DNA of 64,000 bases, from assembly GCA_934154805.1 (NCBI GenBank), contig CAKPGM010000004.1, forward strand, positions 1-64,000. The letters are read 5' to 3'. The notes beneath the pieces are model-generated. The model did not search any database. It saw nothing but the letters and a program-made list of their open reading frames with translations, and was not told the origin of the DNA. This stretch comes from an uncultured Clostridia bacterium. GTDB lineage: Bacteria; Bacillota; Clostridia; TANB77; CAG-508. This document shows, one piece after another, positions 26,501 to 33,858 of the stretch. Position 1 is the first letter of the stretch, and every line of letters starts with the position of its first letter. The translations under genes and the position numbers were made by a program.

Positions 26501-28725
26501 TCCATCAGCATTACATCTGATACTAGTCCACATCTTAAATAATTTCCTTCTAACAAATCATGGCTTAATACTGCGTTTTCTCTTATTTCTCCTTCTAATA
26601 CTTTTGAAAAAGTGTTTACATCATATACTCCTTTTCCTGTAAATATTCCTTCATCAAAATTATCTTGATATGTGTTGGATATTACATTTGTATAAGAGTC
26701 TGTTCCTCCCTCTCCAGCATAGATTTGAGTAAATACACTTCTTCTGCTTTCTAGTAATCCTATTCCAACTCTTGGTTGCATTAATGCGTGTCCTGATATT
26801 ACTAAATCTTTATTACCGTTTAGTATTGGTTTATTTAGTATGTGAGCCATAGCTCCAACCAGTTTTAGAGCTGAGTTCAATGTTAAATCTGTATCAGAAT
26901 CAAGTGTGATTATATATTGTGTATTTTTAAATTCTTCAATATTCTTAAAAGTACTTATTCTAAACGGATTTTCTATATTACCTAACAAGTATTCATTAAA
27001 TTGATTTAACAATCCTCTTTTTCTTTCCCATCCCATGTAACATTCTTCATTTGCATTCCATTTTCTTTTTCTATAAATAAAATTAAATTTCTCTCCATAT
27101 TTTTTATTCAGTTTTTCTGTTTCTTCTATTCCTGTTCTTATGACTTCTTCATCAAAGTTTTCAATCTCTTTACTTCCAGAACTACAATCTCCTAAAAGAG
27201 TAAAATATAGATTCTCACTTTTATTTGCAATGTAATAAACTTCGAGTTTTCCCATTAATTCTTTAACTTTTTCCTTGCTTTTTACTATTGTTGGAACTAC
27301 AACCATTGTTTTATATTTTTCTGGAATTCCATTTTGAAAATCTAATTTTGGAATTAGTTTTGGCTTTACAATTTTGCTAAGGATGTATTGAGCAATTTTT
27401 GATATTATATTTTCTATTGGTACGAGTATCACGCAAAATAATATAGCTGACAATAATACTTTTAACCACCATTGATTATTCAGTATAAAATACATATTTA
27501 TACTAAATAACAAACTTATTACTACACTGCTTCCCCATATTGATTTTATATAAGTTTTAGCTTTTTCATAATTTGTTTTTATTTTTATCTTTTTGTCTAG
27601 TAAATTATTTAAAAGTTCTTCCTTTCCATCTGATATTAGATAATAACCAATATGTTTTTTCTTTTCGTCTTGTTCTTTTTTTTGTGCTAATTCTAAGCAT
27701 TTTTTTGCTATATATATTTCAGATATTTTAGTCTTTTTAGATATTTCGGCTATTGCGTTTCTATAATACGTTTTTGTATCTCCATCCATTAATTGATATT
27801 GACCGACTGGATCTTGTTTTAGTATATCTTCTACTCTATTTATTCTTTCAAAGATTTCTAAAAAGTTTATTCTTGACATTGTTTTTAAAGATATAATACT
27901 GTTCCCTATTGACACTTTTTTTACTGCAATATCAAAGTGCTCCTTTTTTACTATCTCCGAAATATCTGAGCCTGTTTTTGCCACTTCCTCTTCTAATATG
28001 TTTAGATATGGATAAGCTTGACTCCCGTATTTTTTTAGTTTATATGACATATATTCTACAAATGCATTTTTCATTTGATTTGTTTTTATTTGCGATATTC
28101 TATTTAATTGAAGTACTCTATTTTTCTTTTTTTCTTCATCGAAAAACTTGGCTAAAATGTTCTCTACTTTATATTTTTGAAGTTGAGACATATAAATCGT
28201 TTCACATATCTCTCTTATGTTTTCAATTAATGCTATTTGAATAAATAATCCTATACTCCATATCTCATTCATACTAAGTGTTTTCTTGGTTTGGTATGAT
28301 TTTAACATTTCTTCTAAGTTTTCAGAATTTATCTTTCCGTCAGTATATGCAACCATCTCTGTTGCTAATACATAAACTCTAGCAAATCCTTTATATCTTC
28401 CATTAGCAAGACCTAAAAAATTTGTATACTCTTTTAAAGTAAGTTCTTTAGATATGTTTTTTACAACTTCTTCTATAATATATAAATTATCTAAAATCCA
28501 TTCTCCTGCTGGGTGTATTGGGATAGACTGTTTTATTTGTTCATTTAGTAGTTTATATACTTCTTTTATAACAAAAAAATTCTCCTTTAATCTTGGTAAA
28601 GGATATGTTTCTTTACTAGATTTTTCTGTTAATATGTGGTCTGAAGCAATTTTTTCCAAATAGTCTTCTAGTTGTGACTTATCTAAAATTGCTCCTTTTA
28701 TATTTAATCTCTTTTTTTCGTTCAA
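20572..28725 (-). CDS. Cyclic beta-1,2-glucan synthase-like protein (GT84 plus GH94)
   Basis: The 2717-residue protein resembles NdvB/ChvB. Its order is: a helical N-terminal region, membrane segments near residues 395-445, a GT84 glycosyltransferase with LDSDTDLTLNSALKLVG (about 608) and RLYRWIRGDFQILPW, more membrane segments to about 950, a glycoamylase-like block (GTPWGISEAAFN, KTYMAHHQGL), then GH94 beta-sandwich and catalytic domains with YGFRDQLQD and GTGDWNDGFSNVG (about 2397). The family makes cyclic beta-1,2-glucan or related beta-glucans at the membrane. I choose a TTG start at 28725, 9 bases after AAGGAG; an ATG at 28758 lies inside the hairpin upstream and has no site. Confidence 0.88.
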   Translation of the reverse strand: MNEKKRLNIKGAILDKSQLEDYLEKIASDHILTEKSSKETYPLPRLKENFFVIKEVYKLLNEQIKQSIPIHPAGEWILDNLYIIEEVVKNISKELTLKEYTNFLGLANGRYKGFARVYVLATEMVAYTDGKINSENLEEMLKSYQTKKTLSMNEIWSIGLFIQIALIENIREICETIYMSQLQKYKVENILAKFFDEEKKKNRVLQLNRISQIKTNQMKNAFVEYMSYKLKKYGSQAYPYLNILEEEVAKTGSDISEIVKKEHFDIAVKKVSIGNSIISLKTMSRINFLEIFERINRVEDILKQDPVGQYQLMDGDTKTYYRNAIAEISKKTKISEIYIAKKCLELAQKKEQDEKKKHIGYYLISDGKEELLNNLLDKKIKIKTNYEKAKTYIKSIWGSSVVISLLFSINMYFILNNQWWLKVLLSAILFCVILVPIENIISKIAQYILSKIVKPKLIPKLDFQNGIPEKYKTMVVVPTIVKSKEKVKELMGKLEVYYIANKSENLYFTLLGDCSSGSKEIENFDEEVIRTGIEETEKLNKKYGEKFNFIYRKRKWNANEECYMGWERKRGLLNQFNEYLLGNIENPFRISTFKNIEEFKNTQYIITLDSDTDLTLNSALKLVGAMAHILNKPILNGNKDLVISGHALMQPRVGIGLLESRRSVFTQIYAGEGGTDSYTNVISNTYQDNFDEGIFTGKGVYDVNTFSKVLEGEIRENAVLSHDLLEGNYLRCGLVSDVMLMDGYPTNYLSFRTRLYRWIRGDFQILPWLKKTIVNKKGERKNNPLGLLSKYKIFSNIVRSKVEFFALMTIIYSLILAKILKLELINFALIGLITILIPVVIDIINAIISKKEGIVKTKKFVKTIDGLRASLLRGILDFLLIPDKAYITTKAEIKTIYRMTKTKKYLLEWTTSEEAEKIAKTDLISYYKEMRANSILAILGLIVYFCITITTPTFLVELIILILSLLWFIAPAIMCQISKKNEQALAIEKLNKQEKDYIMDVGYKTWLYFKENLIQRGNYLPPDNYQEDRKPKVVMRTSPTNIGLALLAVMSSYDLKYENLEDTIELLYKMVNTISNLTKWNGHLYNWYNIETLEPLIPRYISSVDSGNFVGYLYVLKQFLLKEKEKIENNETISKINIMLENIKNIIEQTDFAKLYDQENRLFSIGFNVEDNQLTDSYYDLLASEARQTSLIAIAKKDISEKHWYNLSRTLTTLNGYKGLISWSGTSFEYLMPTVNIPQYSGSILDESCKFMIMSQLEYAKRLGTPWGISEAAFNLRDLNNNYQYKAFGIPWLGLKRGLSDEIVVSAYGSVLAINYSPKEVLNNLKVLEQEKMYDKYGFYEAIDFTPGRTKNGYTSVKTYMAHHQGLILLSINNLINKNIIQKRFMYNPEIQAVNILLQEKMPENMIITKEEKEKVEKIKYQDYENYTQRQYSKINENLNISNVIANDKYTIIMDQFGNGYSKYKNLQVNRYKETDEAQQGIMFYIKNIRNKNIWTNTYSTIGKKPEKYNLVFAPEMDKIIRVDESIETITKTIVDTDEPLEVRRLELKNTGAIEEILEITGFIEPIISDKMQDYAHKAFNNLFLSYEYIDSTNTILIKRKSHTASEQDIYMAVNLFAQNNTIGEVEYEIDKERFFGRCNYKVPKEVENSIPFSRKIGYTTDPIVAMKQTINIRPEETTYIDLIISVGEDRENVLKNVVRFMNNENTKRTFELLKAKSEAENRYLGLKGKDIEIYQQMLSYILFAPKVDIKKSQYNENTQYPVSNLWKYGISGDLPILLVKIKDINDIDIIKEVLSAYEFFRVKNINIDLVILNEEKESYENYVRDAIQTAVLNKNLAYLLNIPGGIFCLENVDSKDKKLLEMRANLIINASYSSLEIQMKEIEHKILDNVKEVAYDSNKEISFENETDTEMILDEKELKYFNEYGGFAKDGKGYQIKVSSNDTLPTVWSHIITNGKFGTLTTENMGGYTWNKNSKLNRITAWSNDQVTDTPSEIIYIKDKDTNKKWSVGYNPMHDENEYYAIYGFGYAKYIHTSSRIKQTVDMFVPKDDNVKINLLTLENKNPQRKNLKLVYYIKPVLGEDEIKTNKYLYTNFNTASNTIFLRNVMNEKNEDSIFVTSSEKIKSYTGSKSSFLKNSGISSPAGLDQIELSRENSFGKDSIMAIMIDVSIEAFSIKEISFVLGSVESKEEALDIAYKYSNIGNCKNEYVNIKRYWSDLVNRLQVNTPMESTNILLNGWLIYQTICARLYGRTGFYQSGGAYGFRDQLQDTMAVKYIEPEIARKQILKSARHQFIEGDVEHWWHEETSRGIRTRISDDLLWLAYVTEDYISFTNDYQILDEEISYKEGNVLALNENERYDLYKDSQTKESLYMHCIRAIEKSLNFGEHGLPKIGTGDWNDGFSNVGSKGIGESVWLGFFLYEVLKKFVPVCKYKNDGERAEKYLAIMEKLKRTLNTEGWDSRWYKRAFTDNGEILGSLQNEECKIDNISQSWATISEAGDNDKKYIAMESLENHLIDKEIGIIKLLDPPFEKSKFEPGYIKSYLPGTRENGGQYTHAATWTIIAQAMLNLNDKAYENFRMINPIEHSRTKEGSNRYKVEPYVIPADVYGQGNLAGRGGWTWYTGSSSWMYVAGIKYILGLNIKNEYLEILPHIPTKWEQYEIKYKYGNSLYNIKVINSNHKEIITEQIEKMICNGEEIKEKKIKLNKNGGIYNIEVII

Positions 28726-28731
28726 AAAAAT

Positions 28732-28776
28732 CCACTCCTTGGTATATGTTTTACACATATTTTCTCCAAGAAGTGG
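28732..28776 (-). terminator. Hairpin containing the ribosome binding site of the glucan synthase, followed by a T-run
   Basis: On the minus strand CCACTTCTTGG pairs with CCAAGGAGTGG (one G-U pair); inside it ATATGT pairs with ACATAT. ATTTTTTT follows and the TTG start codon lies at the end of that run. The 3' arm holds AAGGAG, so the same fold could terminate transcription or block translation. Confidence 0.7.
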
Positions 28777-28800
28777 AAAACTTATTCATTTCATTTATTT

Positions 28801-29283
28801 TTATTGCGCATTATTGTCATTTGATACATCTGTATTTGCAACTGGTGTTTTACCATTTCCAATATACTCTGATGATCCGAATGCTAAAATCATTTGGAAT
28901 ATAGGTCCTAATAATATAAGTCCTACTATAAATCCACCTGATTTGCCAAATGCTTGTCCTAATTTTACCATTGAAACAATAGATAATACTAATATTGCAA
29001 TATATCCAACTACTGGAATAATTGCTGTTAAATAAATCAATAGTAACCAAGGTGATAATCCTGCTATTTTATATAAAACTACTAAATTATAAATTGGAAT
29101 TAATGATTTCCAACCTTTTTCTCCAGCTTTAGTAAATATCTTCCATTGTGCTATTATCAATAGTACATAAACAGCAACCATTATTAATCCATATGTTGCA
29201 AACATTGTAGCAAATGTGGCCATTGCACCAGCTGATGCAACTGGACTTACGTCTGTTGTAGTATAATAGTATGAATAGTCCAT
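28801..29283 (-). CDS. Small polytopic membrane protein, DUF5684-like
   Basis: The 160-residue protein has four predicted membrane segments (about residues 20-45, 70-90, 95-110 and 118-140) with the pattern AQWKIFTKAGEKGWKSLIPIYN in the first cytoplasmic loop, characteristic of the DUF5684 family. Function is unknown. It lies just upstream of the glucan synthase on the same strand, separated by the hairpin at 28732-28776. Confidence 0.7.
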   Translation of the reverse strand: MDYSYYYTTTDVSPVASAGAMATFATMFATYGLIMVAVYVLLIIAQWKIFTKAGEKGWKSLIPIYNLVVLYKIAGLSPWLLLIYLTAIIPVVGYIAILVLSIVSMVKLGQAFGKSGGFIVGLILLGPIFQMILAFGSSEYIGNGKTPVANTDVSNDNNAQ

Positions 29284-29400
29284 ATTTTTCCCCCCCTTCC
29301 GTTTTCAATCCAGTTTTTCAAAACTAAATATCATAATATAACATTACCATATTAAGATATTTTTTTCAACATCTTTTTTCAAAATTAGACATTTTATTTT

Positions 29401-30121
29401 TTATTCAGAAAAGTAACTCATAATTCCATTGTAAATTCCCCAGGCAAGTCTATCTTGATATTCATCTTGTTGCAAATTTTTTTCTTCCTCTGGATTCGAT
29501 AAAAATCCACATTCTACTATTGATATTGGTATTTCTACTTTTTTTACTATATACACACTATCAATTTGAAGAGGTACTCTTTTATTTTCTTTCTGTATTG
29601 CCTCGTTTAAATTATTTTGTAAACAAGTAGCTAGTTTCTTGCTATCTTCATTATTCTTTTTGTAAAATGTTTGCCACCCGCTATATTGACTCTGTGGAAT
29701 TTTGTTAAGATGCACACTAACAAATATATCTGCTGATGATGTATTTCCAATTTTTACTCTATTTTTTATATCCGAATTCTTCTTTTCTCGCAATGTTTTT
29801 TTATCTATATCATAGATGGCATTTTCATCAGATCTTGTCAATACTACTTTTGCTCCACTTTGTTCTAATAAATTTTGTAGCTTTAATACTATTTTTAAAT
29901 TTATATTTGATTCACTAATTCCATTACTACTTACAGCTCCTCCATCTTCTCCTCCGATGTCCAGCATCTAACACTATTGTTTTTGAAGTAACTGGCATTG
30001 ACATTGTTTCAATTGTCTGATTCATTATAGAATTATTAGCCATTTGAAACATAAATATTCCAATTGGCAAAAATACTGCTGAAAATAAAAACATTATTCT
30101 TTTCTTATTTATTATAAACAT
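29401..30121 (-). CDS. cwlD: CwlD-type N-acetylmuramoyl-L-alanine amidase, +1 frameshift at a CGG codon
   Basis: From the ATG at 30121 the frame gives an N-terminal membrane segment and KTIVLDAGH, then CGG as codon 56; the zero frame stops at 29927. Skipping the C of CGG restores GGEDGGAVSSNGISE and the whole Amidase_3 domain: zinc ligands His (DAGH), Glu (GGEDGG) and His (SVHLN), and catalytic Glu in VECGFLSNPEE. The restored protein is 239 residues, the usual CwlD length. CwlD makes muramic-delta-lactam in spore cortex. Functional status depends on the frameshift (see findings). A GerS-like protein is encoded at 5576-6220. Confidence 0.85.
29954..29956 (-). other. CGG codon at the +1 shift point of CwlD
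   Basis: Zero frame CAT CGG AGG AGA; resumed frame CAT (C) GGA GGA GAA, immediately after the first zinc-binding histidine. Confidence 0.8.
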
Positions 30122-30128
30122 AAAAAAC

Positions 30129-30165
30129 CTCACATATTACAAGTTTTCATTGTAAATATATGAGA
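30129..30165 (-). terminator. rpoC terminator that carries the cwlD ribosome binding site
   Basis: On the minus strand CTCATATATTTACAA pairs with TTGTAATATGTGAG (one bulge), then GTTTTTT directly followed by the cwlD ATG. GTGAGG in the 3' arm is the only plausible ribosome binding site. Confidence 0.7.
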
Positions 30166-30201
30166 TTTTTTTATTTTTATTCATCAAGTATTAATATATG
30201 A

Positions 30202-33200
30202 TTAATTATCCTCTGTTATTATATCATCTACTAGTTCATCTTGAGAATCTGGTGTTATATTTTCGGCAACTTTGTTTATTTGTTCTGTTACCAATGTTTC
30301 TGAATTTTCTGTATTTTCTTCAAAATTTTCTTGCTCTGTGTTTATATGAACATTCTGATATCTCTTCATTCCTGTTCCTGCTGGAATTAATTTACCTATA
30401 ATAACATTTTCTTTTAATCCTATTAATTCGTCTGTTCTTCCTTTTATAGCAGCTTCTGTTAATACTCTTGTTGTTTCTTGGAATGATGCTGCTGATAAGA
30501 AGCTTTCTGTTGCAAGTGATGCTTTTGTAATACCTAGTAATACTCTCTTGCCTGTTGCAGGTCTTAATCCTTGTTCTTCTGCTTCTTTGTTCTTATCTTC
30601 GAACTCATACATATCTACAAGTGATCCCGCAAACATATCTGTATCTCCATTATCTTCAACTCTAACCTTTTTAAGCATTTGTCTTCCGATAACTTCGATA
30701 TGTTTGTCATTTATATCAACACCTTGGTTTCTATAAACTTTTTGAACTTCTTGAATTAAGTATTCGTATACACCTTCTGGTCCGTTAATAGCTAATACTT
30801 CTGCAGGGTTCTTAGAACCTTCTGTAATTTGATCTCCTGCTTCTAGGACATCTCCTTCTTTTACTTTTAGCTTAGAGCCAAATGGTATTACATATGTTCT
30901 GCTATCATCTTTAGAAGTAATTATAACTTCTTTTCTCTTCTTTTCATCTACTTTGATTGATACAGTTCCTGCTATTTCTGTGATTATTGCAAGTCCCTTT
31001 GGTTTACGAGCTTCGAATAGCTCCTCAACTCTAGGAAGACCTTGTGTGATGTCGGCAACACCGGCAACACCACCAGAGTGTATGGTTCTCATTGTAAGCT
31101 GTGTACCAGGCTCACCTATTGATTGAGCTGCTATTATACCTACTGTATCTCCTATATCAACTTCTTTTCTACTTGCTAGTCCCATACCATAGCATTTACA
31201 ACAAACACCATGTTTTGTTCTACATCTAAATACACTTCTAACAGTAACTCTTGTTATTCCTGCTGCTACTATCTTATCTGCCAAATCTTCTGTAATAAGT
31301 GTATTTGTGTCAACTATTACTTCCTTGGTATTTGGATCTATTACATCATGTAATGGATATCTTCCAAGTAGTCGTTCTTGTATTTTTTCTATTATTTGAT
31401 TTCCGTCTTTTATATCAAATACTTCAACACCTTCTGTTGTTCCACAGTCATCTTCTCTTACGATAATATCTTGTGAAACATCAACAAGTCTTCTTGTTAA
31501 GTATCCAGAGTCTGCTGTTCTTAAAGCTGTATCAGAAAGTCCCTTACGAGCTCCATGGGCTGATATAAAGTACTCTAATGCGTCTAGTCCCTCTCTGAAT
31601 GATGATTTGATTGGTATCTCTACTGTTTTACCTGTTGTACTTGCCATAAGTCCACGCATACCAGCAATTTGCTTTAACTGGTCTAAGTTACCTCTGGCTC
31701 CTGAGTCTGACATCATAAACATTGGGTTTTCTTTGTCGAAGTTTTTCTTCATTGCCTCTTTTACATCATCAGTTGCTTTTTCCCATATCTTAATTACTTG
31801 GCTATATCTTTCTTCGTCAGTAATTAAACCACGTTTATATTGTTTTAATACATTATCAACTTGTGCTTGAGAATCTGCAAGGATTGCTTTCTTCTCAGGT
31901 GGTACTTGAACATCTGCTACTGAAACTGTTACAGCTCCTAATGTAGAGTATTTGTAACCTGTTGCCTTGATGTAATCTAGAAGTTCTGCTGTTCTGTTTA
32001 ATCCATGTACACTAATACATTTTCCAATTATTTTTCCTAGATTTTTCTTTGATACAACAAATCCAATTTCATATTCGAATTCGTTTTCTGGATTGCTTCT
32101 ATCTACAAATCCTAAATCTTGTGGAATTCCTGTATTGAATATTATTCTTCCTACTGTTGTTGCTATCTTTTTATGTACTTCTACACCATCAACAACTTTT
32201 GATCTTCTAACAAATATTTTTGAGTGCATTGTTATATCGCCATTTGCAAGTGACATTATTGCTTCTTCTGGAGATGAGAAATATGTTCCTTCTCCTGGTT
32301 CTCCATCAACATCCATTGTTAAGTAGTAACTTCCTAAAATCATATCCTGTGTAGGTGTTGTTACTGGCTTACCATCTTGTGGTTTTAATAGGTTGTTTTC
32401 TGAAAGCATTAAATATCTTGCTTCTGCTTGTGCTTCTGGTGATAATGGTAAATGTATAGCCATTTGGTCACCGTCGAAGTCAGCGTTAAATGCTGTACAA
32501 ACTAATGGGTGTAATTTTATTGCTCTACCTTCAACTAAAACTGGCTCAAATGCTTGTATACCTAATCTATGTAGTGTAGGTGCACGGTTTAGAAGAACCG
32601 GGTGGTCTTTTATAACCTCATCTAATATATCCCATACTTCTGGACGTAATCTTTCTACCATTCTTTTTGCATTTTTGATGTTGTGTGCTATTCCACGACC
32701 AACTAATTCTTTCATTACAAATGGTTTAAATAGCTCTACTGCCATTTCCTTTGGAACACCACATTGATAAATTTTTAGCTCTGGTCCAACAACTATAACT
32801 GAACGTCCTGAATAGTCAACACGTTTTCCTAGTAAGTTTTGTCTAAATCTTCCTTGCTTTCCTTTAAGCATATCTGATAAAGATTTTAATGGTCTGTTTC
32901 CAGCTCCTGTTACTGGTCTTCCACGTCTACCATTGTCTATTAAAGCATCTACAGATTCTTGAAGCATTCTCTTTTCATTTCTAACTATTATTTCTGGTGC
33001 TCCAAGTTCTAATAATCTCTTTAATCTGTTATTTCTGTTTATAACCCTTCTGTATAAGTCATTTAAGTCTGATGTAGCAAATCTTCCACCATCTAATTGT
33101 ACCATTGGTCTTAAATCTGGTGGTATAACTGGTACTACTTGCATTATCATCCATTCAGGTCTATTTTTTGATAATCTAAATGATTCTACTGTATCAAGTC

Positions 33201-33828
33201 TTTTTACTAATTTAGCCTTTTTTTGCTCGCTTGCTTTTTCAAGTTCTTTTTTTAGCTTTGCAGATAATTTATCTAAATCAATTTCTGCTAGTAAATCTCT
33301 TATTGGTTCTGCACCCATTTCTGCTTTAAAAGAATCTCTACCAAATTTTTCAACAGCTTCTGTATATTCTTTTTCATTTAATATTTGTGCTTTTGATAAT
33401 GTTGTAGATCCTTTGTCTGTTACAATGTAAGATGCAAAATATATAACTTTCTCTAAAGCTTTTGGTGATACGTCAAGCATTAAAGCAACTCTGCTTGGTA
33501 TTCCTTTGAAATACCATATGTGAGCTACTGGGGCAGCAAGCTCTATGTGCCCCATTCTCTCTCTTCTAACTTTAGCTTTTGTAACTTCAACACCACATCT
33601 GTCACAAACTATTCCTTTATATCTTACTCTTTTATATTTTCCACAATGACATTCCCAGTCTTTTGTTGGACCAAATATCTTTTCACAAAATAGTCCATCT
33701 TTTTCTGGCTTTAATGTTCTGTAGTTAATAGTTTCTGGTTTTTTTACTTCTCCATGTGACCACTCTCTTATCTGTTCATCAGATGCGATGCCGATTTTCA
33801 TTTTATCAAAGTTTTCTAATTCATCCAC
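30202..33828 (-). CDS. rpoC: RNA polymerase beta' subunit
   Basis: The 1208-residue protein is full-length. It has the N-terminal zinc ligands (ECHCGKY, CDRCGVEV), the active-site NADFDGDQMAIH, the rudder/bridge-helix region and the second zinc site (CRTKHGVCCKCYG). It ends with about 45 acidic residues beyond the conserved core. It is 30 bases downstream of rpoB. Confidence 0.98.
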   Translation of the reverse strand: MDELENFDKMKIGIASDEQIREWSHGEVKKPETINYRTLKPEKDGLFCEKIFGPTKDWECHCGKYKRVRYKGIVCDRCGVEVTKAKVRRERMGHIELAAPVAHIWYFKGIPSRVALMLDVSPKALEKVIYFASYIVTDKGSTTLSKAQILNEKEYTEAVEKFGRDSFKAEMGAEPIRDLLAEIDLDKLSAKLKKELEKASEQKKAKLVKRLDTVESFRLSKNRPEWMIMQVVPVIPPDLRPMVQLDGGRFATSDLNDLYRRVINRNNRLKRLLELGAPEIIVRNEKRMLQESVDALIDNGRRGRPVTGAGNRPLKSLSDMLKGKQGRFRQNLLGKRVDYSGRSVIVVGPELKIYQCGVPKEMAVELFKPFVMKELVGRGIAHNIKNAKRMVERLRPEVWDILDEVIKDHPVLLNRAPTLHRLGIQAFEPVLVEGRAIKLHPLVCTAFNADFDGDQMAIHLPLSPEAQAEARYLMLSENNLLKPQDGKPVTTPTQDMILGSYYLTMDVDGEPGEGTYFSSPEEAIMSLANGDITMHSKIFVRRSKVVDGVEVHKKIATTVGRIIFNTGIPQDLGFVDRSNPENEFEYEIGFVVSKKNLGKIIGKCISVHGLNRTAELLDYIKATGYKYSTLGAVTVSVADVQVPPEKKAILADSQAQVDNVLKQYKRGLITDEERYSQVIKIWEKATDDVKEAMKKNFDKENPMFMMSDSGARGNLDQLKQIAGMRGLMASTTGKTVEIPIKSSFREGLDALEYFISAHGARKGLSDTALRTADSGYLTRRLVDVSQDIIVREDDCGTTEGVEVFDIKDGNQIIEKIQERLLGRYPLHDVIDPNTKEVIVDTNTLITEDLADKIVAAGITRVTVRSVFRCRTKHGVCCKCYGMGLASRKEVDIGDTVGIIAAQSIGEPGTQLTMRTIHSGGVAGVADITQGLPRVEELFEARKPKGLAIITEIAGTVSIKVDEKKRKEVIITSKDDSRTYVIPFGSKLKVKEGDVLEAGDQITEGSKNPAEVLAINGPEGVYEYLIQEVQKVYRNQGVDINDKHIEVIGRQMLKKVRVEDNGDTDMFAGSLVDMYEFEDKNKEAEEQGLRPATGKRVLLGITKASLATESFLSAASFQETTRVLTEAAIKGRTDELIGLKENVIIGKLIPAGTGMKRYQNVHINTEQENFEENTENSETLVTEQINKVAENITPDSQDELVDDIITEDN

Positions 33829-33858
33829 TATTTTTGCCCCCCTGAATTATACTTTTTA

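Noticed and set aside
5429..29956. The CGG sites as systematic sequencing or assembly errors at GGAGG motifs
   Set aside because: Undamaged GGAGG and GATGGAGGA sequences occur elsewhere in coding regions (for example porB near 13856) without an extra C, and the third site has no GGAGG. Not fully excluded; raw reads would decide.
5429..29956. CGG reassigned to another amino acid
   Set aside because: A sense reassignment cannot restore the reading frame; the family sequences need one base to be skipped.
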